NCBI GenBank assembly: GCA_019925095.2
Contig: CM034392.1
Coordinates: forward strand, 26,111,887-26,175,886
Reading direction: 5' to 3'
Length of the DNA stretch: 64,000 nt
DNA from: Dendrolimus kikuchii
Taxonomy: Eukaryota; Arthropoda; Insecta; Lepidoptera; Lasiocampidae
Under the pieces are notes generated by a model. That model did not search any database. It saw only the letters and a list, made by a program, of their open reading frames with translations, and was not told the DNA's origin. Positions 20,690 through 31,549 of this stretch are shown here, piece after piece. Position 1 is the first letter of the stretch, and each line of letters starts with the position of its first letter. Made by a program: the position numbers and the translations under genes.

Positions 20690-20995
20690 CATCTAGAGAG
20701 GCTTTCACTGGGAGGCTGGGTGAAGGGCCAGATACAGAAGGCAGCACTCTTGGACACGGCACGGATTGTGAGAAGGTTCCTGTCTCTGGAGCCCTAACCA
20801 CCGGTAGTTTGGACCCTAGGCCCCGCTGGCGGTGATCGGCAAGATTTTTTTTTTTTTTTTTATTGAATATGTATTTTATTTTTGATGTATTTTTATAAAA
20901 GAATAATGTTATTTATTTTTTTATAAAAAAATGTCTACTCTATATATTTTTAAAAAAATGTTAAATTTTTGAAAATAAATGCATATAAGAAATAA
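20690..20995 (+). pseudogene. LINE-I C-terminus and 3' UTR (Dong-like)
   Basis: 36 codons ending at TAA 20795-20797 read HLERLSLGGWVKGQIQKAAL, then LDTARIVRRFLSLEP. It is preceded by (AAT)n and followed by a 3' UTR ending in AATAATAA. It is a direct relative of the minus copy at 9972-10312, and insertion within TAA repeats fits a Dong-like element. Confidence 0.68.
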
Positions 20996-21004
20996 TAATC
21001 TCTA

Positions 21005-21613
21005 CCCGCAGGGGGGCTTTGTGGCGAAGCCTTAGGTGAGTAGCGACACCTCGTACCTGACTCCGGGGGCCAAGGCAAGGCCCCGCCTCCGTGCTTGCCT
21101 TAGCCAGCCGGCACGGAGTGGAGATCGCTAGAGCTAAGACTCAAGCTCCAGGGGTGGAAGTGATAAATGGCCTAACATCGGAAGTAGCTTCAGTGAACCT
21201 ACAGCCCACCTCTCGACACCCCTTAGCCACTCACACCTATGTTGCCCCTGTCTTCTATGGCATTTTTTGGGGCCCATGCAGGGAGTGGCGAGTCACCGTC
21301 TGCCCATTTTTCCATGTTCTCTGAACATTGCGACGGGCAGACGCCATAGTCCCTATATTCCCAGACCGCTAGTACCACTAGCAGTTCACCCCAATAGCCC
21401 GGTACTTTTTGTCCTCATTTCCCACAATAGTCCTACACTGGCCGGGGCTTGTCCTTGGGTGCATTACTATATGGTGTAGACAGGGATAATCGCCGGTCAG
21501 TGTCACGCCACATTTACATTAAATTTGTCAAAGGGCCTCTACGTGTTGGCCTTCCCATGGCCCCACGCAAGCCTTCTAAATGTCCGGGCCATTTTTATGG
21601 CCCGTGGTCTTAA
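21005..21613. repeat. Dispersed repeat H
   Basis: It starts 'cccgcaggggggctttgtgg' after AATAAT and ends with a perfect hairpin, CGGGCCAT/ATGGCCCG with a TTTT loop (21585-21604). Copies lie at 53348 (+) and, inverted, at 55010. It is noncoding as far as I can see, and is associated with LINE-I and repeat G. Confidence 0.75.
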
Positions 21614-21614
21614 A

Positions 21615-21832
21615 AGATATAAAATAATGGTCTAATAAGTAATCTAAATAATAAAATGTCTATCATTACAGAATGTCAAATGTATTTATGTCAGTTCATA
21701 ATGTTTTATCGTCCATAAACATGTTTATATTATAATAACATTTAGTGGCCAGATAAAAAAAACGAATTCCAAAGTGATTTTTTTCACTGATAGAAAATTT
21801 TATGAAATGTTTTTATTTAAAATTTATTATAT
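21615..21832. other. No gene recognised
   Basis: AT-rich spacer between repeat H and an LTR. Confidence 0.5.
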
Positions 21833-22290
21833 TTTTACGAGCGCAGGACTCGAATTAAAAATACCGTTGGAATTACTATAGAATTTATTAGAACTATACA
21901 AACACGTATAACACAGGTACAAATATAACTGGACACAACCAGTATAAACTGCACGATTCAATAACACGCGCAAAGTCCGTCACTATACAGCTTATCGAAT
22001 GTACACACGTCTTTCTTGTATCGTAATCGTCGCTTAACTGCCCCTCTCTACCTTGGGCCATTGCTTTATAATGCACCGATGTCATATGTCTACCTGGCAA
22101 GCGTCGGCGCAATTCCCAGAAAACATAATCTGCACAACTGCGTAATTATGCCTGCGAACGGCCATAAACGAGTACAATACACAATAGGCTATTGTCTAAT
22201 TGCAAATTTTGAACACAAAGAAAACAAAAGAGGATAGTCATAAAACAGTTTCAACATTATTAGCTCAAACGCCGACGCCGTAGTTGATGA
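21833..22290 (-). mobile_element. Partial solo LTR (LTR family D)
   Basis: The start has decayed (tttttacgagcgcaggactc). The body is recognisable by 'acgcgcaaagtccgtcact' and 'cgccgacgccg'. The far terminus is not recognisable, so the end coordinate is approximate. Confidence 0.72.
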
Positions 22291-22432
22291 ATAAAATTAA
22301 CTTATTCCGACACAGTTTTCACTAAAACTAAAAGAGCTTACATTCTTTTTCAAATGCTATGATACTTTGCGTGCCGGGTATCCCGCGAGAATTTCAACAC
22401 AGGCGCGGACGAAGTCGCGGGCATATTCTAGT

Positions 22433-22745
22433 ATATATAATAAATATAATATCAGCCCATAAATGTCCCACTGCTGGGCTCGGGCCTCCCACTATAGAGG
22501 AACGGACGTATACCCGCCACGCTTGTCCAAGGCGGCTTGGCAGGTTTGACACATCGGTTATCTCGATGTGCAGGTTGCATCACGATGTTTTCCTTCACCG
22601 TTATTAGCACGTGGTAAATGTAACAATATGCACATTATATCAGAAAACTGACTAAGTGGTGCATGCGTTCCGGCCAGGATCGAACCCGCGTCCTTTGAGT
22701 CTGGGACGCGTGCACTAGCCATTACGCTACCACGACTTTGGTAGC
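22433..22745 (-). mobile_element. tRNA-derived SINE-J, 9-bp TSD
   Basis: The minus strand begins with a tRNA-like head: box-A-like 'tagcgtaatggctagtgc' (complement of 22715-22732) and box B GGTTCGATCC (complement of 22677-22686). A non-tRNA body ends 'atgggctgatattat'. Flanking TATTCTAGT occurs at 22424-22432 and 22746-22754. Confidence 0.88.
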
Positions 22746-22754
22746 TATTCTAGT

Positions 22755-23220
22755 GATTATATATAATTAACTGTATCTATTGACAGTGCGAACGCGGCAA
22801 CTGCACCTTACGGTAACAGACGAGGTGAACGTAAGGTGATCCTCGTAAAATGTCAGATACCGGGCTCCTAAGACCTGTACACGGTAGATAGCTTGTGAAA
22901 CTCGATAAATGGCCACCGTGAGATTTATAATGGTGGCCACGTTGACCGCTCGCGCGATTTCATGTTCGCAGGCAATAAAGTGCTTACAATTTATGTAAGT
23001 ATAACTAAGCGTTAATATTTCAAAGCTGCTAAGGTAGGTAAAATTAAGACTGAAAAAAATACAAAATTGATACAGGCTTTATTTCAGAAAATTTGCTATC
23101 CATCAATGATAAGATCGCATCGGATTCTAAAAATTCTTACAACACGATTGTAGGGGCTTTACTACATAGGATGTTAATGATAGAGGTTTGTAGATGTAAA
23201 TTGTTTATTGCTAAAGTAAT
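22755..23220. other. Non-repetitive stretch with two inverted repeats
   Basis: CACCTTACG/CGTAAGGTG (22804-22812, 22830-22838), and TGGCCACC/GGTGGCCA about 90 bp further on. There is no coding signal. Confidence 0.5.
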
Positions 23221-23224
23221 TGGA

Positions 23225-23530
23225 GCAGACAGAGAGCACCCCCCTGACCCGCCCGCCGGAGCACGCCTACTCTCCGCGTCCGGTATACCGCGCCCATAGC
23301 TCGCGCAATTAGCAGCTAGGCGTCGGACGGAACGCGGGATGTAGAAGCGGTCTTGGAGGCCGGAAGGACTCTCATTCGACTCTTTCGCGCACTTACTTGC
23401 TCATTTGTAATAGCACCAATACGCACTTTCTGTTTTTATTACTTCTATGTATAGTTTAATTGTAAATAAGGTCAATAATAATGATACAGTCCAGTCTATA
23501 TCGAGTTTCATTTTAAAAGACGCTGCTATA
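23225..23530. repeat. Unclassified dispersed repeat Q
   Basis: It matches 35385-35665 in direct orientation through 'attagcagctaggcgtcgga', 'ttggaggccggaaggactc' and 'gtaatagcaccaa'. The GC-rich head and AT-rich tail resemble an LTR or retroelement end, but no termini or duplication were found. Confidence 0.65.
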
Positions 23531-23825
23531 CGAGTACGTGTCGACATAAATTGCTGACACGGCAATGTACGGCTACTAGTCCGTACAACGGTCATTTTAA
23601 CCCATCCCCAGGAATTTTCCCGCGGGTTTCCCGAGATAAAAAGTACCGCTTAAATATGAAATTTCTGTCTTAAGATTTCAACTATGACTTTTGGTAAGAC
23701 CGTACACAAAATCTCTGATTTTTTATTCTAGCTTTAAAATAGGTTGAGTTTGAAATAGATTTGGGTTGATTTGGGAATGAAAAATTAAAATATTGTCATG
23801 GGTTGAATTGGGAATAACCCATAAT

Positions 23826-24000
23826 ATTCCCTTAAGTTTTCGCAACTAGTATACTTAATTAAAAATACGTTTTAAAGGTTTTAAACATGGTGTTTTATTT
23901 GATGTTTATTTTGACGTTTCAACCACTTTTAAGTAGCCGTGATAATGGAAGACAAAGATGTCAAGTTTTAATGAGTAATGTTGGTTTATTTAGCCTTTTT
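23826..24000 (-). mobile_element. Penelope-like 3' terminal fragment (old)
   Basis: 'cttaagttttcgcaacta', 'aaatacgttttaaaggtttt' and 'gacgtttcaaccactttta' correspond in order to the inverted 3' end of the Penelope-like family (compare 60259). It is diverged, and no coding sequence is retained. Confidence 0.7.
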
Positions 24001-24225
24001 TTGATGACGCAGGGGAATGTCTTTTCTTGGGACACCAACCTCGGGCCTGCAAGGGAAAGCTCCGGGACTCTTGATCGGTCGTATGCACCATGGCCTCTAA
24101 GAGGAGGGCAGAGAATGTTCGGCTGTCAAACTACCCACTAATTCCAACCTGCGCCCATATCCAACATGCTTTTATAGAGTGCCACAAGCACTAGACCGTG
24201 GGTACTATATCTGTGACATTATTTA

Positions 24226-24470
24226 GCCTTTTTTTATCCAGAAGAAATCCGGACTTAAGCCGCGACAAGGGCAGAACATGTCCGAATTTATCCACCATGT
24301 TTCGCACCCGTGCAATGAGGCTTCAGCTCCTGGCACATTTGGCCGAGCCCAGGCTTCCCCGGGTAAGCTATCACACTCGTGGATGAGATTCGCCACAAAT
24401 TCATCTTTCATTGAATTGGGCTTCACCCATCCACGTACTGACTGCGGCCAGTGTCGCTTAACGGCCATGA
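24226..24470 (-). mobile_element. Diverged family-O-like retroposon
   Basis: The T tract and 'gaaatccggacttaagccgc' match the poly(T) end of 34183-34455 for about 50 bp, then similarity fades. It is probably an older relative. Confidence 0.45.
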
Positions 24471-24521
24471 TCGACTAGCGAGCGGCATTCCGCCTGCTCT
24501 AACTAGCTTCACGACATTTTA

Positions 24522-24760
24522 AGGCGGGGGGAAATGCTATTTACGCACAATACTGGGTCCTTTGCAAGGGATTAGACCATAGTTGATCATGAGGGCTTTC
24601 CCCTTTGACAAGGGGCAATCCGAACACTAATCAAGCCAGCTTGTGTGGAGACTCAGAGAAGTTGCACGGGCAACACCCACTACCCACTAAAACCACCCTC
24701 CTCCCATGTGCCCCGCGCTTTTTATGAAGTAAAGGCTGAGACTTAGAACGTAGTTACGCC
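24522..24760 (-). mobile_element. R1-like LINE 3' UTR
   Basis: It is the reverse complement of the 3' UTR of 40128-40731 (shared 'gcaacacccactacccacta' and 'tccgaacactaatcaagcc'). The 3' end, CCCCGCCTTAAAA, is at the left. No coding part is present. Confidence 0.8.
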
Positions 24761-24789
24761 CAGTCCGATCCAGCGCAGACATTATTTAA

Positions 24790-25315
24790 CCTACTCCAAC
24801 TTTTTCATTTTAATTTTAATTACTCATTGAAATAAATATCCTACAGTAAAAAACTACCTTTAAAAAAATACAAGTTAAAAACTAAATCAATCTTTCAAGG
24901 GAACAAGTTTGGTTTTGTATAATTGGTACAGTTTATAAAAACGTCTTCTCAAATGGACAAATTCGACATACATCGCCTCGTCCAATTAGGCGTTGCGTAC
25001 AGGATTTATTGTCAATGCAATATTAGGGTTGCCATACAATTGAAAAATCCGTAACATGCAAGAAACTTTTTATAAAATTCCTAAAAATGTGTTTATTGTT
25101 TTGGCCATCATACCGATTACTTAATTCTTATTTAACTTCACCAAAATCATAGATTGCTTGATTGTTTAAAATTAAAGAAAGCTATGTCTTATTTTGAATA
25201 AAAATGGACTAACATTAATTTCTGAATGTATGCTAGAAGAATATCAAACCATCATAGTATTAATTTACTAAATTCGATCACTCATAAGCACTGAAGTATT
25301 CATAAAATGGTAAAA
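24790..25315. other. No gene recognised
   Basis: AT-rich with no repeat I can name. Confidence 0.5.
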
Positions 25316-25319
25316 GTTA

Positions 25320-25580
25320 AAAGTCCCACGGGTGGGGCTCGAGCCTCCTCATCTTCAAAGAAAGGGACAGTATATCCACCACTCTGATTCAAGGCGTATT
25401 GTCGTATTTGATACGTTTATCATGATGTGCAGGACTCATCGCAATATTTTATATCACCGTCAGCACGAGGTAAGTTTATCAATAATATACATATTAGGTC
25501 AAAAAATAAGTGATGCATGCTTCCTGGTCAGGATTCTAACCCACGTCATTTTAAATGTAAATTTGAGACCCAAGTGCACT
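25320..25580 (-). mobile_element. Old SINE-J copy
   Basis: It is collinear with 22433-22745 but heavily mutated. The box-B region survives as 'caggattctaaccca' (antisense). It is older than the other SINE-J copies. Confidence 0.6.
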
Positions 25581-25684
25581 ATAAAATATTTTTTTTATAA
25601 AATTGAAATGTTCTAACGTCACCGTTTATACTATTTATACAGTAGATCTTTTTCATAAGTATAGTATAGTACAGTTACATAGTA

Positions 25685-25900
25685 TTTTCTTAAGTTTTCA
25701 CGACTAATACACACAATTAAAACTACATTTTACGGTTTTAAGCGCAGCATTTATTTGCTTTTTATTTTTAGTCTAACGTTTCTGCCACTTTTCAGCGTCC
25801 TCAGGTCTAGTAGGTAGGTCTTTCGTGGTCATGGCTACTGAAAATTGGCTGAAGCTTAAGACTAAAAATAAAAATAAATACCGCGCTTAAAACCAGTTAG
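25685..25900. mobile_element. Penelope-like terminal remnant, head-to-head
   Basis: It opens with an inverted terminus ('cttaagttttcacgacta', 'tacggttttaagcgc') and ends with the direct form ('accgcgcttaaaaccag'). This is the same mirrored arrangement as the 60259-60799 copy, but decayed. Confidence 0.6.
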
Positions 25901-26183
25901 TACCAGTGACCAGTAGGAACTTAGTTTTAATTAAATAATATACTTTTATGAATATTGACGATTTTCAAGTGGCAACCCTAAAATTGCGTGCGCGCAGCCG
26001 ATACATCGCGCGGCGCGTCCGCACGAAACCAACGACAGATTCGTCTCGATGTTAAAAGATAAGCTATTGGATGATCGCCTCCATGCTAATGAGTGGCTGT
26101 CTCATCCCTACTGAGGAAAATATTGCATTTTAAAATAATACATTAACTGTAGACTGGGAAAATTTTGGATAGGCAAATAACGG

Positions 26184-26414
26184 CAGCCAGGTGGTAGGGC
26201 ATTTGCCCGACTGGATGGCTACCACCCCTGGTCTAAAGTATGTCGCCATAACAACCTTGAGTTGTGTTCCGGCATTAGTGACCAGGTTCCAGTCTCCCAT
26301 AAGAGAGCAGCAGCGCATTTGTAGCACCTTTGGTGTTGCAAATTTCCGTAGGCGATGGTAACCGCTTTCCATCAAGTGGGCCGTCAGCCTGTCTGCTGAA
26401 CTCCTGCAATAAAA
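26184..26414 (+). mobile_element. SINE-A, short form
   Basis: It starts 'cagccaggtggtagggc' and ends 'ctcctgcaataaaataaaat'. It has the short-form 5' boundary and an intact poly(A) side. Confidence 0.87.
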
Positions 26415-27099
26415 TAAAATAAAAAATGATTGCCAAGGAATGGCATCAATATGGAACTGTGAACATAAATTAGGAAGTCAACTAGTTAATGCTCGTGGTG
26501 TTCAAAAGTTTTGACTCCGGACATAGTGTAATAGTAGTAATAAGTTCAGTGACGAGTTTCATTTAAATCCGTTTAGTAGTTTTCACGTGATGCTCTAACA
26601 GACAGCCAGACGACAAACAATCGCAAAACTAAAAGCACCATGCAGGAAGTTCGCCTTTGTTGACAATCTGAAAATGTCAAAATGAAAACTGACGTCACGT
26701 TTCATTTTATTTTATTTAAGTTTATGGCTTGGAAGCTAGGCCTTTAAGCCTTAGTTTCCAATATAGTTTCTTCATTTTCTTAAGCCTATGTGTAGCACAG
26801 CTGAACTGTAGGTAATCAGCTAGTGCCATTCAACGGAGTTCTTGTGACAACTCAAAAGGTCACATTTGACTATACAGTTCACATTTCTCACAAAACACAT
26901 AATTACAACTCAAAAACTATCAATATCCTACAACTATTGCTCATTTTAGAGTCATTTTACACATTTTTAGAAAATAAAACTGCACAGCACAGCGTCTTCT
27001 TTCAGTTCCCGCCAAAAACTCCGACGTCACGTTTCCATTTGATTAATAGCGTTGCGTTTTGCTATTTTAAATATCCCGCGCATTTTTAAATATATAATA
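26415..27099. other. Mostly unique AT-rich sequence
   Basis: GACGTCACGTTTC occurs twice (about 26691 and 27021). An 88-codon open frame at 26823-27089 (+) is unidentified and biased to Phe/Leu/Ile. Confidence 0.4.
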
Positions 27100-27397
27100 T
27101 AATAATAATATCAGCCCATTAATGTCCCACTGCTGAGCTCGGGCCTCCCATTATAGGGGGAACGGACAGTATACCCGCCACGCTTGTCCAAGGCGGCTTG
27201 GCAGGTTTGACACATCGGTTATCTCGATGTGCAGGTTGCATCACGATGTTTTCCTTCACCGTTGTTAGCACATGGTAATTGTAACAATATGCACATTAGA
27301 TCAGAAAACTGACTAAGAGGTGCATGCGTTCCGGCCAGGATCGAACCCGCGCCCTCTGAGTCTGGGACGCGTGCGCTAGCCATTACGCTACCACGAC
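27100..27397 (-). mobile_element. tRNA-derived SINE-J
   Basis: It is nearly identical to 22433-22745, including the antisense boxes 'ggatcgaacccgcg' and 'tagccattacgctaccacga'. The sense 3' end is AT-rich (ataataata). Confidence 0.88.
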
Positions 27398-28125
27398 TTT
27401 TTAAAACTTTTTACTAATTCAAATCTGTAAATTAAAGGAATTAAAAAAAAAAACATCGTTGAACATGTAATTCTACAACAATAAAATAATCAAAGTTAAA
27501 AGAAGAACAAGTTTGCTTTCCAAACTCAAAGTTGTTACGTTAAACCGACAATGGGAACACAGATGTTAGCGCCACCTGTTGCTCCGACAGGCGCGTCGCT
27601 TGACGGCGATGATTAAGCGTCATTGAAACGTTGCTAGGCGGATTGCTCTCACTTTTGTCGCTCGATTGTTTCGGCGGATTTTCGAGAAATTTCTATTCAG
27701 ATATCGTGTTTGTTTTTGTTTCAAAATCAACCCTTTTAGACTTATTACGTTAATAATTTTGCACTTATTAGCATGGAAGAAGAATTTTAAGGAATTACAA
27801 GACAACGTTCATGAGCTTTCAGTTTTAAAAGTCTGCTTGTACTACTTTGGAGGTCTTCGGGTAGAAATGAAAGCAGTTCAGAATTTAATTTTTTTTTTTG
27901 GAGCTGGACCCAGCTGAATAACCGCATATGGCTGTCTCAGCGATACCGGACTTTAGGGGCTTCCCGACTCCGTGGGAGCGGAAGCAGCGCGCTCGAGGAG
28001 GCACCTCCTGTGAGGTTCGACCTCGGCTCAACCGCTATGGGGGAATGACTCTATATTGAGATTTAGCCGTAAAAGTCTGAATGAGCTAAACCAACAGGCT
28101 GAAGTCATTATTTGGGGAGGAATTA
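27398..28125. other. No gene recognised
   Basis: GC-richer patches at 27545-27660 and 27895-28020 have no open frame or repeat that I can identify. Confidence 0.4.
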
Positions 28126-28127
28126 TC

Positions 28128-28245
28128 GATTCCGCCGGCGAAGCTGATCCTAGTCTATCATTACTACCGCTTCGCAACGTGTTATAGCTGGAGGAGAAGA
28201 AGCGGCGGAAGAAATTCTCCAGCACACGCCTAAGCTAATCTTGTA
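28128..28245 (-). mobile_element. Penelope-like 3' UTR fragment, other subfamily
   Basis: It carries the CCGCTTC/GAAGCGG stem (28167-28173, 28199-28205) and, in sense, 'gcgaagcggtagtaa' as in the Penelope-like copies. Flanking sequence differs, so it is a separate subfamily. Confidence 0.5.
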
Positions 28246-28526
28246 CGGCTGCATATTTATTTTGTAAAAACGCCGATTAATATTTTATACAGCACACATT
28301 TAGCTGCTAAACGACATATCAGATTTAATAATAATAAGCGCACTCGAGCGGTTACACATGCTGAGGTGAGGTTAGGCGAGGTGTGTGCGGAGGGAAACAC
28401 GAGGGGCCAACGAGGAGTTGAGGAGTTGCGCGCTTGCCGATCATTTGCGAAAGGCCGCCGTGGTGATCGGATGTCTGCGGCTACACAGTAAACAAATTAT
28501 TAAAAAAAATAGTAAAGTAACTGTAC

Positions 28527-28796
28527 AGATCAGCAGACAGGCAGACGGCCCACTTGATGGAAAGCGGTTACCATTGCCTATGGACATTTACAACATCAAA
28601 GGTGCTACAAATGCCCTGCTGCTCTCTTAAGGGAGACTGGAACCTGGTCACTAATGCCGAAACACAACTCAAGGTGGTTATAGCGACATACTTTAAACCA
28701 GGGGTGGTAGCCATCCAGTCGGGCAAATATCCTACCATCTGGCTGTGGCTTGTTTTTTCGCCTCTTACGACAGGCCGCCCGGCCGCAGGAAATTGT
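28527..28796 (-). mobile_element. SINE-A, abutting SINE-J
   Basis: It runs from 'cagatcagcagacagg' (poly(A) side lost) to 'ccgcaggaaattgtt', where an old SINE-J starts. The junction truncates its sense 5' end. Confidence 0.82.
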
Positions 28797-29013
28797 TTAA
28801 TACAACCCATTGCTGGCCTTGGGCCTCCCAAATTTTTATGGCAACGGTCAGTATAACCCCCAAGCTTGTCCACAGCGGCAGTAAATGGTAATTGTAATAA
28901 TAGGCACATTAGGTTAGAAAACTGCCTAAGAGATGCACTTTTTTTTTAACCTAAATTCGTGCCGCCATAATTTGGTTTTGCAATACAAGTATGTTCACCA
29001 CTAAGCTACCACG
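28797..29013 (-). mobile_element. Old SINE-J copy
   Basis: 'cccattgctggccttgggcc' through 'accactaagctaccacgg' is collinear with SINE-J but strongly diverged; the box-B region is lost. Confidence 0.6.
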
Positions 29014-29208
29014 GTTAAACAACATCCGGAATACAAATTGTCGTTAGCAACAGGTTACATTTGTAGCTGTCGGACGGATTTCACGTCACTCGTCCCCCAC
29101 ATTAACCCCCCGGTATCTCTGCGAGGGTTGCTGGGAAGCGTAATATTCTGTAATACGTTAAATATACAAAGACTTGAAGCATCATTAGCACGAGACACAT
29201 TACAAGAT

Positions 29209-29712
29209 TTTTTTTATTGCATAAATACAGCCGATAAGGAGACGGTCTGATGAAAAGTGGTTACCGCCTCCGTGGACATTTGTAACACCAAAAGTGCTAC
29301 AAATGTGCTGCCGGACTCGAAAAGCGGTTACCATCGCCTATGGACATATGCAACACCAAAGTTGCTACAAATGCGCTGCTGCTCTCTTAAGGGAAACTGG
29401 AACCTGGTCACTAATGCCGGAACACAACTCAAGGTTGTTATGGCGACATACTTTAGACTAGGGGTGGTAGCCATCCAGTCGGGCAAATGCCCTACCACCT
29501 GGCTGTGGGTTGTTAAGTCGCCTCTTACGACAGGCCGCCCGGCCGCAGGGAATTGTATGCTTCCCCCGTTCCTGTACGGATAAAAATCATATTTTAGACC
29601 AACAATGGTAACCATCCAGATGGGTAAATACCCTACTTGCTTATGGGTTTTTTGTCGCCTCTCATGAGAAGGAGTTCGGCCGCATGAATCGTTCTCCTTT
29701 TCTACATGGATA
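29209..29712 (-). mobile_element. Three joined SINE-A segments
   Basis: An old poly(A)-side segment (29209-29311) is followed by a young near-complete copy (about 29312-29583) and then an old segment from the other end (about 29595-29712). The outer two are similarly diverged, so one old copy was probably interrupted by a young one, with loss of the old middle. Confidence 0.75.
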
Positions 29713-30057
29713 AATTGTTCTGCAATACAATCTTCATACCACTAATTATAGTTTAAACTCATGTGTTTATATAGGTATCATGTAAGGTCGCATACACACA
29801 GGTCCAAAGAGAGCCAACCACCGCATAGAACTCCTATTTACAGTTGCAATAACGTTAAATTGGTACTTTACTATTTATTTTAGCGATATGCGATGAAAAA
29901 TAAATACGAATATTATAAATAATAATAATATAAACTTTAATTCAGACCGGGGTCCATATTTTGTTAATGTGTTAGTTACAATTATCTTCTAAAATAATGT
30001 TAGTAGTGTTAGTAATATTTATTTTTCAAGTATTTAAGACTTTTTTTTTTAAGCCAC

Positions 30058-30802
30058 TTATTTTAAGCCGATGACTACCCCTATCCAATGTTCTTGGAAG
30101 GGGCAGTCAAATCTGACCGCCATAGCCTTCAGAAGGCTGTTGGTGCTGCCGCGCAAGCGTTGCATCAGCGAAGCGGATTTTTTTCGGATAATCGCCTTAA
30201 AACCATCTGTGCGGGCCTCCGAAAACATCCCAGATGCACTACAGTGCCGCGGCAACCCCAACAGCATTCTGAAAACATTATTATATTGTACTTGTAGGGC
30301 GTTAATGGCTCGTTGCGTATAATCTACCCACAGGCCGCTCGAGTAAAATGACTGGCAATAAGCTTTGAAAAGAGTAGTTTTTACTTCAACTGTGCTTCGA
30401 GCGAACCTGCGAGCCAACATGTTGCCCCGAACCGCCAACGCCTTACGTTCCCTCTCTATATCCTCGTCATCCCTAAGGTCACTCGTTACAATATGCCCCA
30501 AGTACTTGAACCTATCAACCATCTTAAGAGCTACGCCATTGAGAAACACAGGAGGGACATGGGTAGGTGAACGCTTCTGTGTCTTTTGTGTTTTAAAAAC
30601 TAATATTTCACTCTTCTTAGAGTTGTACTTCAGCCCATGCTCTTCCGAGTAGTTCTCGTATATAGACAACATTGTCCTTACGGCGCTGATAGACGGACCC
30701 AGTAACACCATGTCATCCGCGTAACTAATATTATTAAAACAAATAGAGGTGAAGCCTACGTTTAGATACAGCTTTAACTGTGTAAACTTTTCTAAGGATT
30801 TT
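30058..30802 (-). pseudogene. Non-LTR reverse transcriptase fragment with YADD
   Basis: The minus strand reads SLEKFTQLKLYLNVGFTSIC, then NNISYADDMVLLGPS, with catalytic YADD at 30712-30723. The same frame continues about 217 codons (KKSEILVF..., FKYLGHIVTSDLRDDEDIER...) to a stop at 30058. This covers RT motif C through the thumb/C-terminal region of a CR1/Jockey-group (Daphne-like) element. It is 5' truncated near 30802 with no internal stop seen, so it is fairly young. The 3' UTR probably extends to about 29920. Confidence 0.88.
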
Positions 30803-31017
30803 TTTTCTTTATTTAAAGAGCTTTATTACCATAGTTATTATGTCACTCTGTTATTATTATATTTTTAGTTGTGCGAGTTTGTACAGTATTCTCACCTGGT
30901 TCTTCATGGGATAAGCCAGAATATTGTCACATTCTCCTATTTTTTTAGACTATTTCCAAAGCTGTGCTTCTTGTACTCTTCGTTTAGGACACATTTCACC
31001 AAAACATGAAGGAGATC
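30803..31017. other. No gene recognised
   Basis: AT-rich sequence between the RT fragment and the MITE. Confidence 0.5.
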
Positions 31018-31025
31018 CTCTAATG

Positions 31026-31278
31026 CAGTGTTCCGCAAACTTTTTGTGTTCCAGGTACATCTAGGAAAACGCAAATTTTTGGAGGTACACCACAAATAAA
31101 AATCATTTTTGAAGTAACATTAATCAACATTTACTTATTAATCATCAAAACAATATTTATTATTAATCAACAAACCTGAAGTTTAAATTGCAGCATAACC
31201 TTATTTTTCCGAGTCACACCAATCAATGATCACGGTACACTAGTGTGTCGCGGTACATACTTTGCGGAACATACTTTG
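31026..31278. mobile_element. 253-bp hAT-type MITE
   Basis: It starts CAGTGTTCCGCAAA like 303-432 and has an exact 8-bp duplication CTCTAATG at 31018-31025 and 31279-31286. The right terminus has drifted (tttgcggaacatactttg). Its extra internal ~120 bp show the 130-bp element is an internal deletion relative. Confidence 0.88.
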
Positions 31279-31292
31279 CTCTAATGTACCAC

Positions 31293-31549
31293 ACTGCACG
31301 CAATAATAATAATAATAATAATAATCGACAGACAAACACACACATTGTATAACCCCAAATTAAGCAAACTACGCTTGTTATGGGTAATATACAACGGACT
31401 ACTCTGATCGATCCCAGACACCCAGACCATAGTAAATAACGGAGAAAATACGTTTCCGAAATTTACTATACCAGGAATCGAACCCGGAGCCTCTGCGTTG
31501 CAATGCGGTAGACCGACAAAGGCTTAGCCCGCTCAACCACAGGGGTCGT
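31293..31549 (-). mobile_element. tRNA-derived SINE-N
   Basis: The minus strand head carries box A TGGTTGAGCGGGCTAAGCC (complement of 31521-31539) and box B GGGTTCGATTCC (complement of 31474-31485). The sense 3' end is (ATT)n. This is a different family from SINE-J. Confidence 0.87.

Noticed and set aside
22673..22741. tRNA-like sequences with box A and box B (22673-22741, 27340-27397, 31470-31545, 37010-37085)
   Set aside because: They are heads of SINE-J and SINE-N: dispersed, TSD-flanked, joined to the same non-tRNA bodies, and without a foldable acceptor stem. They are not tRNA genes.
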